Shown here one piece after another: positions 46,145-57,100 of a DNA stretch of 64,000 nt. Position 1 is the first letter of the stretch. Each line of letters starts with the position of its first letter. The notes under the pieces were generated by a model, which saw nothing but the letters and a program-made list of their open reading frames with translations, did no database searches and had not been told where the DNA came from. Source of the stretch: Akebia trifoliata (Eukaryota > Streptophyta > Magnoliopsida > Ranunculales > Lardizabalaceae); NCBI GenBank assembly GCA_017979445.1, contig CM030715.1:9478187-9542186 (forward strand). The letters run 5' to 3'. A program made the translations under genes and the position numbers.

Positions 46145-46500
46145 TTTCGGGAATCGAAAATGGTCACAAAGGGGACATTAGAGATTTGACCACTCTAAAC
46201 CCATTTTCTGTCCTTGGTGCTTTATAGGTGGCATTATATAGGTAATATCTAGCACACCTTCAAACTGTTTTAGCACCGACCTTCCTGAAAGCTCGATTTG
46301 ACCTGAAAAGGTAAAAAGACTATTTCGGAAACTGAAAATGGTCATAGAGGGGACATTAGATATTTCACCACTCTAAACTCATTATCTGTCCTTGGTGTTT
46401 TATAGGTGGCCTTACATAGGTAATATCTAGTATACCTTCAAATCGTTTTGGCACCGGCCTTTCAGAAAGATCGATTTGACACGAAAAGGTAAAAATTGTA
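46145..46500 (+). repeat. 178-bp tandem duplication
   Basis: TGGTCACAAAGGGGACATTA at 46161 and TGGTCATAGAGGGGACATTA at 46339 mark two diverged copies (TTCGGGAA... to ...GAAAAGGTAAAAA). No coding. Confidence 0.85.
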
Positions 46501-48737
46501 TTTTGGTCATTTCACCCACTTCTATCATGTTCCACCCCTTGGTGGCAATTTGAGGATGTTCTAAATAGTAATATCTATTAGTTTGCCAAACGACATGAGA
46601 AACGGAGCTACCGTTTGAAAGTTATGACCAAAACACTCTACGAGGGTATTTATGTAATTTATTGATGTGTCTCACGGTGCCAAATTCCAGCAAGCGCTCA
46701 AACAGTCATATTTTTTACCGTTGAGCCATGAATTTGCCTCAGTTTCATATATAACAACTCCAACTCATTTCTTTAAGTTGGTTGAAATTAGAGAGAAGAA
46801 AATCTTTCATTTTCACACACTTTTAACCCTCTTTTTAGTCATGGAAGGCCTCAAACTTAGTTGAAAATCATTTTAAACCATGCATTTCCTTTGGATCAAC
46901 TCTAAAGAAGATTTCCTCTCCTCTCTCCACACTTTGAGAGTCTTCTCTACTCACATAAGAGTCTAACTTAGGTGAGCCCCTTCAACCTTCTTAGACTTCT
47001 CACTTGATCCCTCTCTAACTATCAAACCTCACCTTGCACATGCATTGGTACATTCATGGAGTAAGGAGTAAAAGAAGATGATGGTAAGAGTAATCACAAG
47101 GAGTAGACGAACTTAAGAGCTTGATTGAAATATCCAATTGTCAAGACGTATTTATGAGCTCAAGGACTTGAAGAACTCAAGATCTCCATCAACGAACCTT
47201 ATAGAGTTGAGTGAGTCTTTGATTTTATTTTTAGTTTTAAAAACATATGTATGTGGTTACTTGGTCCAGTCCTCAAAAATCACGTTCTTGTTAGAATCGA
47301 TGATTCTTGACAAGAGTAGAGGTTTGTGAGTTTCCGAAGAACAAAACTCACAATTTCGAGATGATGCGTTCTCTCGATCTTAAGATTTTAAAATTTATCC
47401 TATGTATAAAAATTCTATGTAAAAGGTTTAAGGTGAACCATAAACCTCTTTGATAGCGAACATCAAGTTCCTAGGTAAGAGCCTTGGGAGTGGACGTAGA
47501 CACGTTGTTGAACCACTATAAAATGCTTGTCTTGTGTTTATAGAAATACGTCTATTAATTTATACTTAAATGAATGTATGCTATGAATGAATACCATGCT
47601 AAGTATGTCATGCCATGAATGTTTAAATTCTAAGAGAACTTCAATTGCATTACAAACTAGAGACTTGCTATGAGAATGGATGTAGGCACATTGCCGATCG
47701 ATTAGATGTCTTATGTCTTGTGCATGTTTTTATAATTCTACAATTTACATTTAAATGTTTTGAATGTAATGTGATGTCATAAATGTCGAATAGGAAAATC
47801 GTATATGATGTGCCATTGAATGACATGATTAAATGAATGATTAAATTCTAAGTGTATTTTCATTAAATCCATTTTAGAGACATGAATGCAAAATCGAGAC
47901 TAGGTGAATGACTTATAACACATAGTCAAATTATCAATCTAAGTTAAAATTGGATAAATTGAAAGAAATTATAATTATCCTATTCACCCCCCTCTAGGAC
48001 TAGGTATGGTACGAAGCTCGTATTTTCATTCCTAAATATTAGAGACATCCCATTTGGAAACTATTTAGTCATTCCAGATGCATTAAGAACCATTAATAAT
48101 TATTCCTAATTATGATTTTTGATGTAGTGCATGTACATAATTTTTAATTTTTATTTTTTTAAGTTTTCTAGCTTGTTTTTGTGCTTGAATTATACTTGAA
48201 CCATTTTTGTACTGCAATTTTTGTCATTTTTTGTCATTTTAACCAAATTTAAAAGTAAACTACTAAATGTATACACTGAAATGTACTCTAATTAATTTTA
48301 ATGATTTTTTTTTATTTTTTACTATCATAGATCGAATTGCTAATTATGATCGAAACTAGTGTTTCATTTAGGTTTTGGATCAGAACATATTTGCAATTGA
48401 ACCAGAACCAACCCATTAACACCGTGACCAAACCTTTATTTCCCCTACATTTATGATACTCAGGAAGGTAGAAAAGCTCATTCTAAAATGACTAATGATA
48501 AACAGACTTGGATAAAAGCTACTCAAATTTTACTCATTGAGGTGGATGTGTGTACGGAATCATATATCTTTTTGCGAAGAAAATGATAAAGATCTACGGT
48601 TCTGTGCATATGCCACATGAGAGAGTGAATTTCGAGTCAGTTTATCGTGACTCTAAATAAATATAGAGAGCTGCTATTAACACACCAACTTTTACTTATA
48701 ACATACTTAAGATTGGTTTCCATTCTCTATGATCAGG
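46501..48737. other. unassigned; possible copia LTR end near 47980-48015
   Basis: CTATTCACCCCCCTCTAGGA at 47981-48000, followed by GGTATGGTACGAAGCTCG, resembles the LTR end and tRNA-Met-type primer site (TGGTATCAGAGC) of some plant copia elements, strongly decayed. 46660-47980 could be that LTR. No second LTR or polyprotein is seen. At 48643-48675 lies AGAGCTGCTATTAACACACCAACTTTTAC-like text, half of the MITE family at 49884. Confidence 0.35.
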
Positions 48738-48746
48738 TTGTTTTTA
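48738..48746. repeat. 9-bp target-site duplication TTGTTTTTA, left
   Basis: Identical to 49247-49255; 9-bp duplications are typical of Mutator-like elements. Confidence 0.8.
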
Positions 48747-49246
48747 GGTAGATTTACCAAAACATGCACCACATTTAGACTATTTACCAAAACGGTAAAC
48801 TGTAGCAATTAATTTCAAAAACGGTAATTTATCATTTTTGGAATTAATATTTTTTTACCAAAATGGTAAAAACAGTAAAATGTAAATATTTTATATCAAA
48901 AACACCTTTTTTATATTTATTTTTGACTGAAATTACGAATAAATCCTCTTTTCCTCTTTCATATTTCTGTTGTAAATAATTTTCCCCTCTTTTTATCGTC
49001 GAGCAAGAGAGTGAATCCAAAGATTTACTTGGATTGTGAGTTATTACGAAGGTTATAATTATAAATGCATATTTAAAATAAAAAAAAAGGGTATTTTCGA
49101 TACAAATTTTTTATATTTTATTGTTTTTACTGTTTTGGTAAAAAAAATTAATTCTGAAAACGATAAAATGATTTTCGGAATTAATTGTTACAGTCTACCG
49201 TTTTGATAATTAATTATGAAAATTGTACTATTTTGGTAAATTCCTC
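48747..49246. mobile_element. Mutator-like foldback MITE, 500 bp
   Basis: Long terminal inverted repeats: the left arm (TTTACCAAAA, ATTTACCAAAACGGTAAACT, CAATTAATTTCAAAAACGG, TTTTTTTACCAAAATGGTAA) is mirrored by the right arm read inverted (TTTACCAAAATAGTACAA, ATCAAAACGGTAGACTG, CAATTAATTCCGAAAAT, TTTTTTTACCAAAACAGTAA). Each arm is about 160 bp, with a central unpaired part near 48930-49080. 9-bp TSD TTGTTTTTA. No coding capacity. It ends 21 bp before the TATA-like box of the CYSTM gene. Confidence 0.88.
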
Positions 49247-49255
49247 TTGTTTTTA
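49247..49255. repeat. 9-bp target-site duplication TTGTTTTTA, right
   Basis: Right-hand copy. Confidence 0.8.
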
Positions 49256-49267
49256 AGTATATATAGA

Positions 49268-49275
49268 TATAAATA
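49268..49275 (+). promoter_or_regulatory. putative TATA box of the CYSTM gene
   Basis: TATAAATA, 244 bp before the ATG at 49512; a CT/GA-rich 5' UTR (AGAGAGAGAGAG at 49447-49460) lies between. Position is plausible for a plant core promoter, but the surrounding DNA is AT-rich, so this is tentative. Confidence 0.45.
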
Positions 49276-49511
49276 TATCCAACAAATTCACTGGCCCAAA
49301 GAGAATGACAGGTGATGAGCAAATAAACTGCCGAGTTGGATAACAATCCAACTCCTGTGAAGTACAAAATCCTTACTCTAAAGTAACAACCCTCATCTTC
49401 CGCCTTAGCCTACAAACCACCTTCACGTCCAATCCTTCTCTTTGAGAAAGAGAGAGAGAGAGTCTTTCTCCTCTGTTGTATTGAGTTCTTGTGTTTAAGG
49501 TCTCGGAGAAA

Positions 49512-50192
49512 ATGGACGCACCACCTTCCTATCAACAAATGTCATACTTCGATCACGTTCAGAGACGTCGCGATGAGAAGGGCTACCTCTACTCTTGGTT
49601 TGTTCTCTCTCTCTCTCTCTCTCTATACTTCGATCTGTTCAGATTCATGAGATTCTAGATTGATCATAGCCGTTAAATGGTAATCCATCATCTTGATTTG
49701 TAGAGATTAGAAGTGGAATCAACAACCCACTCGAATAATTATTGAAAATCTATCAGATATCATCTGTGTGAATAGGGGATTGTTGGACCCACTACTGGAT
49801 CTCGACCTCCTATTACTGAGTCAAAGTAGTTATTATACTCAGCGGAGTTCGATTGAAACTAATTAGAAAATATTTTATTTTCTGAGAGATTCTATTGCCA
49901 CACCAACTTTTACTAAAAAAAACTCAGATGTATGCTAATATAAAATGGCATTTTGTTGATTTCATATGAATTGGAGTGCATTTAGCAATAGTTGGTGTGG
50001 AAATAGAATCTCTCTATTTTATATATAATTAAAATTTCGATATTGAATTTAAGTGAGTCGAATCGGGAGTCATTGTGAGTGAGTTTTGTTTTTATTATTC
50101 TTTTTTGCAGTTTGTTTGCAGCGTGTTGTTGCTGTTGTTGCTACGAGACATGCGAGTGTTGCTTAGATATTTTTTGCTGTCGCTGCTCATAG
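49512..50192 (+). CDS. CYSTM-type cysteine-rich transmembrane-module protein, 55 aa, two exons
   Basis: Exon 1 is 49512-49597 (28 codons plus two bases), donor GTTTGT; exon 2 is 50111-50192 after TTTTTTGCAG, stop TAG. The joined frame has 55 codons and no stop. The N-terminus is polar (MDAPPSYQQMSYFDHVQRRR then DEKGYLYS); the C-terminus is LFAA followed by six consecutive Cys, YETCECCLDIFCCRCS: 13 Cys in the last 27 residues. This is the layout of plant CYSTM proteins, small tail-anchored or membrane-associated proteins linked to stress and metal tolerance; the YxxVQRRxEEKG-CLYAC pattern is familiar from that family. Length is normal. The intron is 513 bp, with a CT repeat and a MITE. A second possible acceptor at 50121 would shift the frame. 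AATAAA is at about 50421. It is the only host gene here that looks intact. Confidence 0.85.
49602..49625. repeat. (CT)n microsatellite in the CYSTM intron
   Basis: CTCTCTCTCTCTCTCTCTCT-type run just after the splice donor. Confidence 0.9.
49884..50014. mobile_element. MITE in the CYSTM intron, 131 bp
   Basis: Terminal inverted repeats of 24 bp with one mismatch: GAGAGATTCTATTGCC/ACACCAAC at the left and GTTGGTGTGG/AAATAGAATCTCTC at the right. Flanking 8-mers TATTTTCT and TATTTTAT are similar but not identical, so the TSD is uncertain. Related half-copies at 48643-48675 and perhaps 36665-36757. Confidence 0.8.
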
Positions 50193-51910
50193 ATTATAAG
50201 GATGCGACAAAGTTTGTCGTCCCATTTCTTTCTCAAAACATGTATCACCCACCCATTCTTTTCTACTCACTATTTCTCTCTATTTAATTAGTTTATGTTT
50301 GTGTTTTAACAATAATAATAATAATAAGAGCATTAAATATTAATTTGTGGCTGTTAAGTGGATGATGCAGTGGATCTCGCTACTATTCCATTGACCTCTT
50401 CCTCTCTCCTATCTATTCTTAATAAATAAATAAACAACGTTTAGCTTTTTTATGGGAAAATTGCTTCCACTTTAGAATAATACTATTTATATACTCAAAA
50501 ATAAAATAAATACTCAACTGATGTGAAATGTATATAGATCCATAGATTTTCCCTGTGTATCTCAAGGAGAAAAATCTATGGTTCTTTCAAATGCCACGTC
50601 AGTTGAGCAAATTTTGACTTTTTTTATAAAATATTTTTAGCTACTCTTGACTTTATGTTCCGTTCTACAATTTTCTTGTTAGGAACTTATGACCTTAACA
50701 TAACAGGAGATTTGTTTGTATCCGCGCCCTACTGGATTATCTTCTTTAATTTTTTTTTTTCATTGCGAACTCGTATTTCGGATACCCTGTGTTTTCTCAC
50801 TGTTGACAGGCACCTAGACCTTGGTCTTATCTGAGATACTATACAAAAATTACCTAAGTGTCCTCATCTTCAACGTCTAACAGATCATTATCTTTAATCT
50901 CTTAAGGTAAAATTTTTACCTTGTCTTCAAAATTAGGATACTTCCAATAATGTTTTATGAGTTGAAAGTTGGGTGATCAAGAAACATAAATGTAGATGCA
51001 ATTTTTGCATTACCTCAAGATTTCCACGAACCGCTTAATCTCTGCAACTTTTGAATTTCTAGGTGTGCTTGCAACATATTCTCTCAGACGCTCAAGTTAG
51101 GTATAGTGTAAAAAGTAGCAGAAAAACAATAAGAAAGAAAGAACATACCCTATGGGGCGTTTGGTCATGTATTTATGGAGGTGAATCCTTTGGATCCCTT
51201 TAGATCACGTTTCCCTAATTTGTGTCTTTTCGAGTTTAGGAGTTTAATCCTAATTTGGAATGTATCCAATCAGGATTACATCCTTATTCTTTCCTTCCTT
51301 TCAAGGATTGTCCTTTATAGGAATTGTCGATCTTACGTAAGATCTTAATTGACTTTGTCTCCCCATAATCTGATTTTTTTTAAGGATTCGAATGCTCTAG
51401 GCTCTTAACAGGTAATGTTCGAGCATTGTGAGGTCCAATGTATTTGCTCGGATTTCAATGTGTTATGTGTCAATCCAGTGCTTTACCAGAAATCTCCTCC
51501 ACAATACCCCTTGTCAAGGATTTGAACTTTAGTCTGAGTGTCCGAGATTCGAGTCTAGACACCAATGACACGTACTTTTTTCCTTATTCAGGCGATTCTT
51601 TCAAATTTCATGCTTCCACTTATTAATGTATTTTCAATTTTTGAAACTTGACCATTTTGTATCTGATGGCGCAATGATGGCTCATGCCTCAATTTCCATC
51701 TTATCAACTTCAAGGCTACATCATTTACATTACCCAATGACAACGTATTTATTATTTTAGCCACATGGATAATTCTAGTTGCTCGATTTAGCACGTGTGT
51801 TCGTAATTGTCACCTCAATTCCCATGTGTAGTTAATGCTATACCATCCCATTATTATCTTTTTCTCAAGGTGATCCTATTTGTTCATTTGAAATTCAAAT
51901 CTCAAGGATT
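50193..51910. other. 3' flank of the CYSTM gene and unassigned DNA
   Basis: AATAAT repeats at 50313-50330. No other gene recognised. Part of 50800-51900 may be the decayed 3' LTR of the minus-strand Tat element, since it adjoins its antisense ORF, but I could not define LTR ends. Confidence 0.35.
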
Positions 51911-51916
51911 TTAAGC

Positions 51917-51924
51917 TATAAAAG
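51917..51924 (+). promoter_or_regulatory. TATA box for the antisense ORF
   Basis: TATAAAAG in AAGCTATAAAAGCCTTCATT, followed by a pyrimidine-rich leader (TTTCTCCTTCATTCTTCTTT). This is a classical plant core promoter layout reading toward the + strand ORF. Confidence 0.55.
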
Positions 51925-52248
51925 CCTTCATTTCTCCTTCATTCTTCTTTTACGAAAATCATTTTTCTCTCTATTTTCTTTCTTGTTGATTCTTCTTCCT
52001 CATCTCCTAGTTTGCACCTTATTAATGACCATTTTATTGTTGACTCTCTTCATCAACATTATCCAGTTGATAGTGAGGTTCCCTCATTCGGTTTCAACAT
52101 TTTTCTAGGTAACTTGGGGTTTTGTTCAAGTGTTTTAGGGTTTTCTCCCCCCTCCCCTTCTTTTCTTCGAGGTTTTATTTTGAATTTCCCTTCATCTCTC
52201 TTTTGACCCTGGCCAAGGGGAGATCTCATCCCCCCAATTTGCCCTCCA

Positions 52249-54070
52249 ATGGATACAATCAGGGATGCTTATGGCATCCCTAACGAGGTTGGGACCTCCT
52301 TCAGAACCTCCCCTCAAACACCACTGTAGTATTCTTGGGCAACTAAAAGCAGGTCTCCAAGTCCTATTAAGTCAGTTGACTCATAAGGTTTTGAATTTCT
52401 ATAGGTGGGACCCCAACCAAATGAGTGATAATTTTTAGCGACTCATATACATAGTTGAGCAAATCAATGTCCGATTTGATGATGCTCAGACGCTCGAGCT
52501 CTTTGATATCCAAGCTTAGTTCACTCTAAGGAGGTGTCCAAAAAGGCCAGTGTACTTTTATCTTACTAAGAAGATGGGGAAGACTCCACTATTCATACTC
52601 CCCAACTCGGATAAGGACTACTTCCTTTATCTAATTAAACTGACAGTAGATTGGGAACACGAAATCGGGGACAAAGACCCCCCTACTTTCAATACCTTTA
52701 ATTGAGCTGGTAAGTTTCTTTCGATCCCTAAACATCCTATAGGTTTCTCTCCTCTGAGCTTTACTTGCGATCATTATTTTTCTTTTTCCCAAATCCAAGC
52801 AAGGATAAGAGGGTTTGAGATTTGGCCATCATCGCTCATCTTCTTGCAAACTGAGCTCTTTACGATCAGGCAACTGATTTATTGCCCCCAAGGAACATGA
52901 AAAAGAGGAGGTCCTAAGACCATCTTCCCCAAACCCCGCCAACTCTTATGAGACGAAGAAAATGACGATTTAGACGATATGACATTGATCCAGTCAAAAC
53001 TCCCTTCTCTCGGGGATTCGAAATCCAATGTGGAAGTCCAGGAAACAACTCCCAAGACTCCATCACCCCTGACTTCAACCACTACCAAGAAAAATGATTC
53101 TTCTCAGCCTCCTTTCAAGAGGTTGAAGAAAGGTGTTTTTTCAAGTGTAGGGCCTTCGGAGGAAGCTCCTTCTAAGGATAAGGATTAGGTTGTTGCCCGT
53201 CTAGCAGTTCCATCTATCCCGATCCCTCTGATAGGTTGACTTCAAGGGGTTTTGATTCCTAGGGGTTCCCTAATTAATTAACCCCAAGGTGGGTGATATT
53301 TCAATCACCTACCAACACTCCACGCTATCCAACTCTTTGGTGACGCGAGCTATCATAGAGGAGGCTTGATTCCTGAGAGACCAAGTTATAAATCTCCAAG
53401 GTTTTATAGACAACCCTTTGGGATTTCCAAGGATGTGTTTTGAGCGATGGTAGTGGTAAGTTCTCGCAAGTGACAAATTTTCTAGTTTTTAGTTAGATTG
53501 TTTTCTTATCAACTGATCGATGTTTCCTTTTTTCAGCAGGTTCAACATAGAATGATCAAACTAGGTCATTCCCAAGACAATTCTATTATTGACAAGGAGA
53601 GGGATGAAAAAGCTAGTCTAAATTTTCTTAAGGAGAGAGATGGCTTGTGGGCCCAAACAAAGAAGGCTAGTGAAGAACTAGAGGCCATGAAATCTAAGCT
53701 AGTTATAACTCGAGGAAGCCATCAAAGAGGCCTCTAAGGGGAGTTGGACTCCTTAAGGATGACATTGGCCGACATCAAGGCTATAAAAGAGGAAGAGAAG
53801 AGGAAAGAATTGATCGAGCAGTTGACCAAGACCCAGATTGAAGTCGACGCCTCAAAAATGGCGTGGGAGAGGGCTTATACCAAGCTTAAGGCCAAGCTTG
53901 TGAAGGGCAAGAAGGCTTTGAAAGTTGAAGGAGCTCCCCACCCTTCTGAGTTGGACGATGCCTCCATCCCAGCTCAACCTACCGTGGTGGAATTGGATGC
54001 AGTTGATGTCACTGTGCCTGCTTCTAAGGATGACTTTGTCGTGGTTCCCACTGTCGACCTTGACGCTTAG
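52249..54070 (+). pseudogene. antisense accessory ORF (aORF) of the Tat element, decayed and intron-containing
   Basis: First part 52249-52700: MDTIRDAYGIPNEVGTSFRT, then in another frame IVEQINVRFDDAQTLELFDI, KRPVYFYLTKKMGKTPLFIL, KDYFLYLIKLTVDWEHEIGD. This resembles plant gypsy-type transposon proteins with the pattern YYFS/YFYL...PL--------K-----FFFV...W. GAGCTGGTAAGTTTC at 52706 and TTCTTTTTCCCAAATCCAAG at 52790 look like intron borders. A Lys/Ser/Pro-rich stretch (52979-53188) follows, then an intron ending TTTTTTCAGCAG at 53541. The C-terminus (53550-54070) is a Glu/Lys-rich coiled coil (LNFLKERDGLWAQTKKASEE; KRKELIEQLTKTQIEVDASK). Several stops and shifts. Function unknown in any element. 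Confidence 0.7.
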
Positions 54071-54239
54071 CCTCATTCCTCCGAGACTTTTGCAGATCCA
54101 TCTATCTCTGCCCATTCTGATGTTATCCCCTAGCTTAGGGGTTTATCTAATCTTTTTGTCGTATACTTTCCTTTTACATGAAATGAAAATTCTTTTTCTC
54201 GAGTTTCGTACTTATTTCTTAAACTATTTTAATGTAGTG

Positions 54240-54960
54240 TTTTGGTAGCCCAACCCAACGATCGGTCTTAGGTTTGTCTTTAAGACTTTAACTTTTAATT
54301 AGTTGGGCTTGGTTCCCTTATGCACCAAGATGAGAATTGTTGCTTACCTTATTGATCGAACTTGGTTCTTTCATGAACATAATTATCCGACTCCTAATAT
54401 TCAGGTTTGATCTTATAGATGAACCAACTTTTAAAATTTGACCCCCAATAATCATCTTTAATATATGAATCACATTAAAAACAAACCCATCCCCAATGAA
54501 GGGGATTGGTTCTTAAGCCAAGTGTTATGAATAGTTGAACCGATCGACCAGACTTGGTTCCCATCTTGAACCAAGACCTCGCAAAAACTAACCCAAACGA
54601 CTGGGCTTGGCTCCCTACACGAGCCAAGACTTTGCAGTGTTGTCCCTGAACGGTTGGACTTGTTTCCCAACACAAGCCAAGACCTTACTAGATCCAACCC
54701 CAAACGGTTGGGCTTGACTCCTAACATAAACCAAAACTTTGTAGGTGTCGAACCCGAACGGCCAGACTTGGTTCCCGACACGAACCGAGACCCTATTGGA
54801 TTCGACCCCAAATAGTCAAACTTGACTCCCAATATGAGCCAAGACTTTGTAGATGCAGATCCTAAACGACCAAACTAGGTTCCAAACACAAATCAAGACT
54901 CTGGTGGATCCAACCCAAAACAATTGGACTTGGTTTCCAATACATATCATGATTTTGTAA
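54240..54960. repeat. 54-bp tandem repeat array, about twelve copies
   Basis: The GGCTTGGTTCCC-type motif recurs at about 54306, 54359, 54551, 54604, 54657, 54711, 54765, 54819, 54873 and 54927: 53-54 bp steps. Each unit has CCAAGAC, ATCC/TCGAACCC and AACGGTTGGRCTTG. It lies between pol and the antisense ORF. The minus-strand frames over it (54470-54832) are products of the repeat. Confidence 0.92.
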
Positions 54961-54979
54961 CCACAATAAGAGGATAATT

Positions 54980-56300
54980 TCTTAAACAATCAAATTTATT
55001 GATAATACTTTTTCAAGTAATAAGCATTCTAAGGTGATATTGCATTCCCAGCTCTAATTCTAAGATAATAGGCTATGGCCTCTTCGAGCCTGTGTATGAT
55101 GTATGGTATTTCCCAATTAGCTTCAAGCTTCCAGTTATTAAGCTCTCACGTATTCTAGGATACTTTTTGTAGTACCATGTCACCTAACCATGTCACTTAG
55201 TTTAAAATTCTTCTTCGTATCATCCAATTATACGACCTCTTCAACTGCTTTTGGTATCGCCCGAACTTCTCGAGGACTCTTTAGTTGAAATTTTTAGCAA
55301 GCATTTCTTCATTTTTCCTTAATTTTTACAACTTGGGTTCTTTTGGTAGGGACCTATATCTTGGTCGGTATAACGACTTCAGTCTCGTAGGCCAAGGCAA
55401 AAAGAATAAACCCAATTTATCTTCTCGTCATTGTTTGGTATTCCCATAAGACATTGTGTAACGCATCTACCCATGTTATCCAGGATGATTTTGTTTGACG
55501 CATCAGTCTGGCCATTCCCTTGGGGGTATTTTGGGGTAAATTACAAAGAGTATCACGTATGTCTTGCAATAGCTAAGGACTCAATTTCCTTTGAATCGTG
55601 CCTCATTTCTGACACAAGTGCATACGGGATTCTGAAACGAGTTATGATGTGCTTTCAAATGATTTAATCACTTCTTCCCCTCTTATCTAAGTTAGGTTGA
55701 TGACTTTTATCCACTTCCTGAAGTAATCCATTGTGGACATGATAAACATCCTTCCACCTGAGCCCAAAGGTAATGGTTCAACTATATCCATCTCCCATAT
55801 CGCAAAAGACCATGGACTCACCAACGAATATAACTCACATGCAGGCTTTTGAATCTTCTAAGCATGTTTCTGACATATCTTGCACTCTTTTACATACCTT
55901 TTGCAATCTTCCTACATTCCCCGCCAATAGTATCCTTCAGTGATCACCTTGTTGATCAAAGATCACCATCCCGAATGGTTTTCTCAAATTTCCCTGTGAA
56001 TTTCTATCACAATAATCTCAACCTCCTCTTCTCATAGGCATTTCAAATATGGCTCCCATGAGATATTCGTTATAGCTTTCCTCTAAACATAACGCATTTG
56101 GGTACATAGCGAAGCAAGTTTCAAGCTTCCTTACGATCAATTGGCAGCATCCATCCAACTTGAGCTCAAGTCAATATGCATGCATTCTTCTACTCGATCG
56201 TATATTCTAGATCTCTATTTGTATCTCACTGGGATCTCTCGAGATTTTGGGTCTTCTAATATGGATGCGATGTAGGCGAGAGAATCTACGTGCCAGTTAT
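54980..56300 (-). pseudogene. Tat-lineage integrase, broken
   Basis: On the minus strand: KRYVKECKICQKHA (zinc-binding CxxC end, about 55905), WEMDIVEPLPLGSGGRMFIM, STMDYFRKWIKVINLT (core with catalytic Asp) and PQGNGQTDASNKIIL (about 55490-55450), which corresponds to the PQANGQ-E--NK-IL box with the catalytic Glu changed to Asp. The C-terminal part with GKYHTSYTGSKRP continues to about 55090. Multiple stops. Confidence 0.8.
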
Positions 56301-57095
56301 CATCCCAAGGTATCCTTGTCACTTCGACTTTCTCAAACATAGCCATCTCGCCTTTCATAAGCACTAAGTAACTATCCATCCTTTCATTTTTCATCTAGTT
56401 TTGCCACTAATTGTGAGTCGGTTAGCAACTATACCTTTTTCAATCTGAGTTTTTTCCCCAATCTCAGTCCTATGATGACTGCTTCATATTACGCTTCATT
56501 TTTTGATGGCCCAAATTCAAGTTTAATGACCTTTTCCAATATACCGTTGCTCGGAGTCAAAGGACGACTCCGACCCATAAGCCGCTCTAATTTGCCGATC
56601 CATCTACGAATATCATCTGCCCGATCTATGGTCCCCAAATATCTACTTCTTCAATCTCTTCTTGCTTTGGAACTCCCTCTTTCTGCTAGTTTGGATCGTT
56701 AAATAGGAAGTCGACTAAGAAATCAATAACTACTTATCTTATTTGAGCAACCTAATTTTTATATAACAAATCATACTCTATGTGCATTACAACCCATTTT
56801 TACATCCACCTTGACTTATCAGACCTCTGCATATTTTTCTAGTCTGATAATTAGTAATTACTTTGACTCAGTTTGACTAAAGTATGGTCGGAGCATTTGT
56901 GTTGAGTAAACTAGTGTTAACCCAATTTTTTTGGCCCATGTATATTTTACCTCAAATTTCTTGAGGGTTTTATTGAGGAAGTAAATTGGACATTCCTTCC
57001 CAAAGTCTGTTTGAAATAAAACCGACCTAACTAAGAGGGGACAACTATCAAGTAAATACCCAAATCCTCTCCATCCTTAGGCGTACTTAGCACCA
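56301..57095 (-). pseudogene. Tat-lineage RNase H region, broken
   Basis: On the minus strand from 57095: CPIYFLNKTLKKFEVKYTWA, LRPYFSQ, then VIKLEFGPSKNEA (stop) YEAVIIGLRLGKKLRLKKV and LLTDSQLVAKL: the RNase H order (PVYYVSK-L---E-RY, LR-YF, NNEAEYEAL--GL-LA, DSQLV). The Glu of the EAEYEA box is lost to a stop. It continues across the solo LTR at 57101-58299 into 58305. Confidence 0.8.
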
Positions 57096-57100
57096 GGTCC
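57096..57100. repeat. target-site duplication GGTCC, left
   Basis: GGTCC here against GGTCA at 58300-58304: four of five bases match. Confidence 0.6.

Noticed and set aside
53744..54070. Host coiled-coil protein gene
   Set aside because: Position opposite to Tat pol and upstream text of plant transposon-protein type fit an antisense ORF of the element better.
54470..54832. 120-codon minus-strand frame with repeating residues
   Set aside because: Translation of the 54-bp tandem array; no independent evidence of coding.
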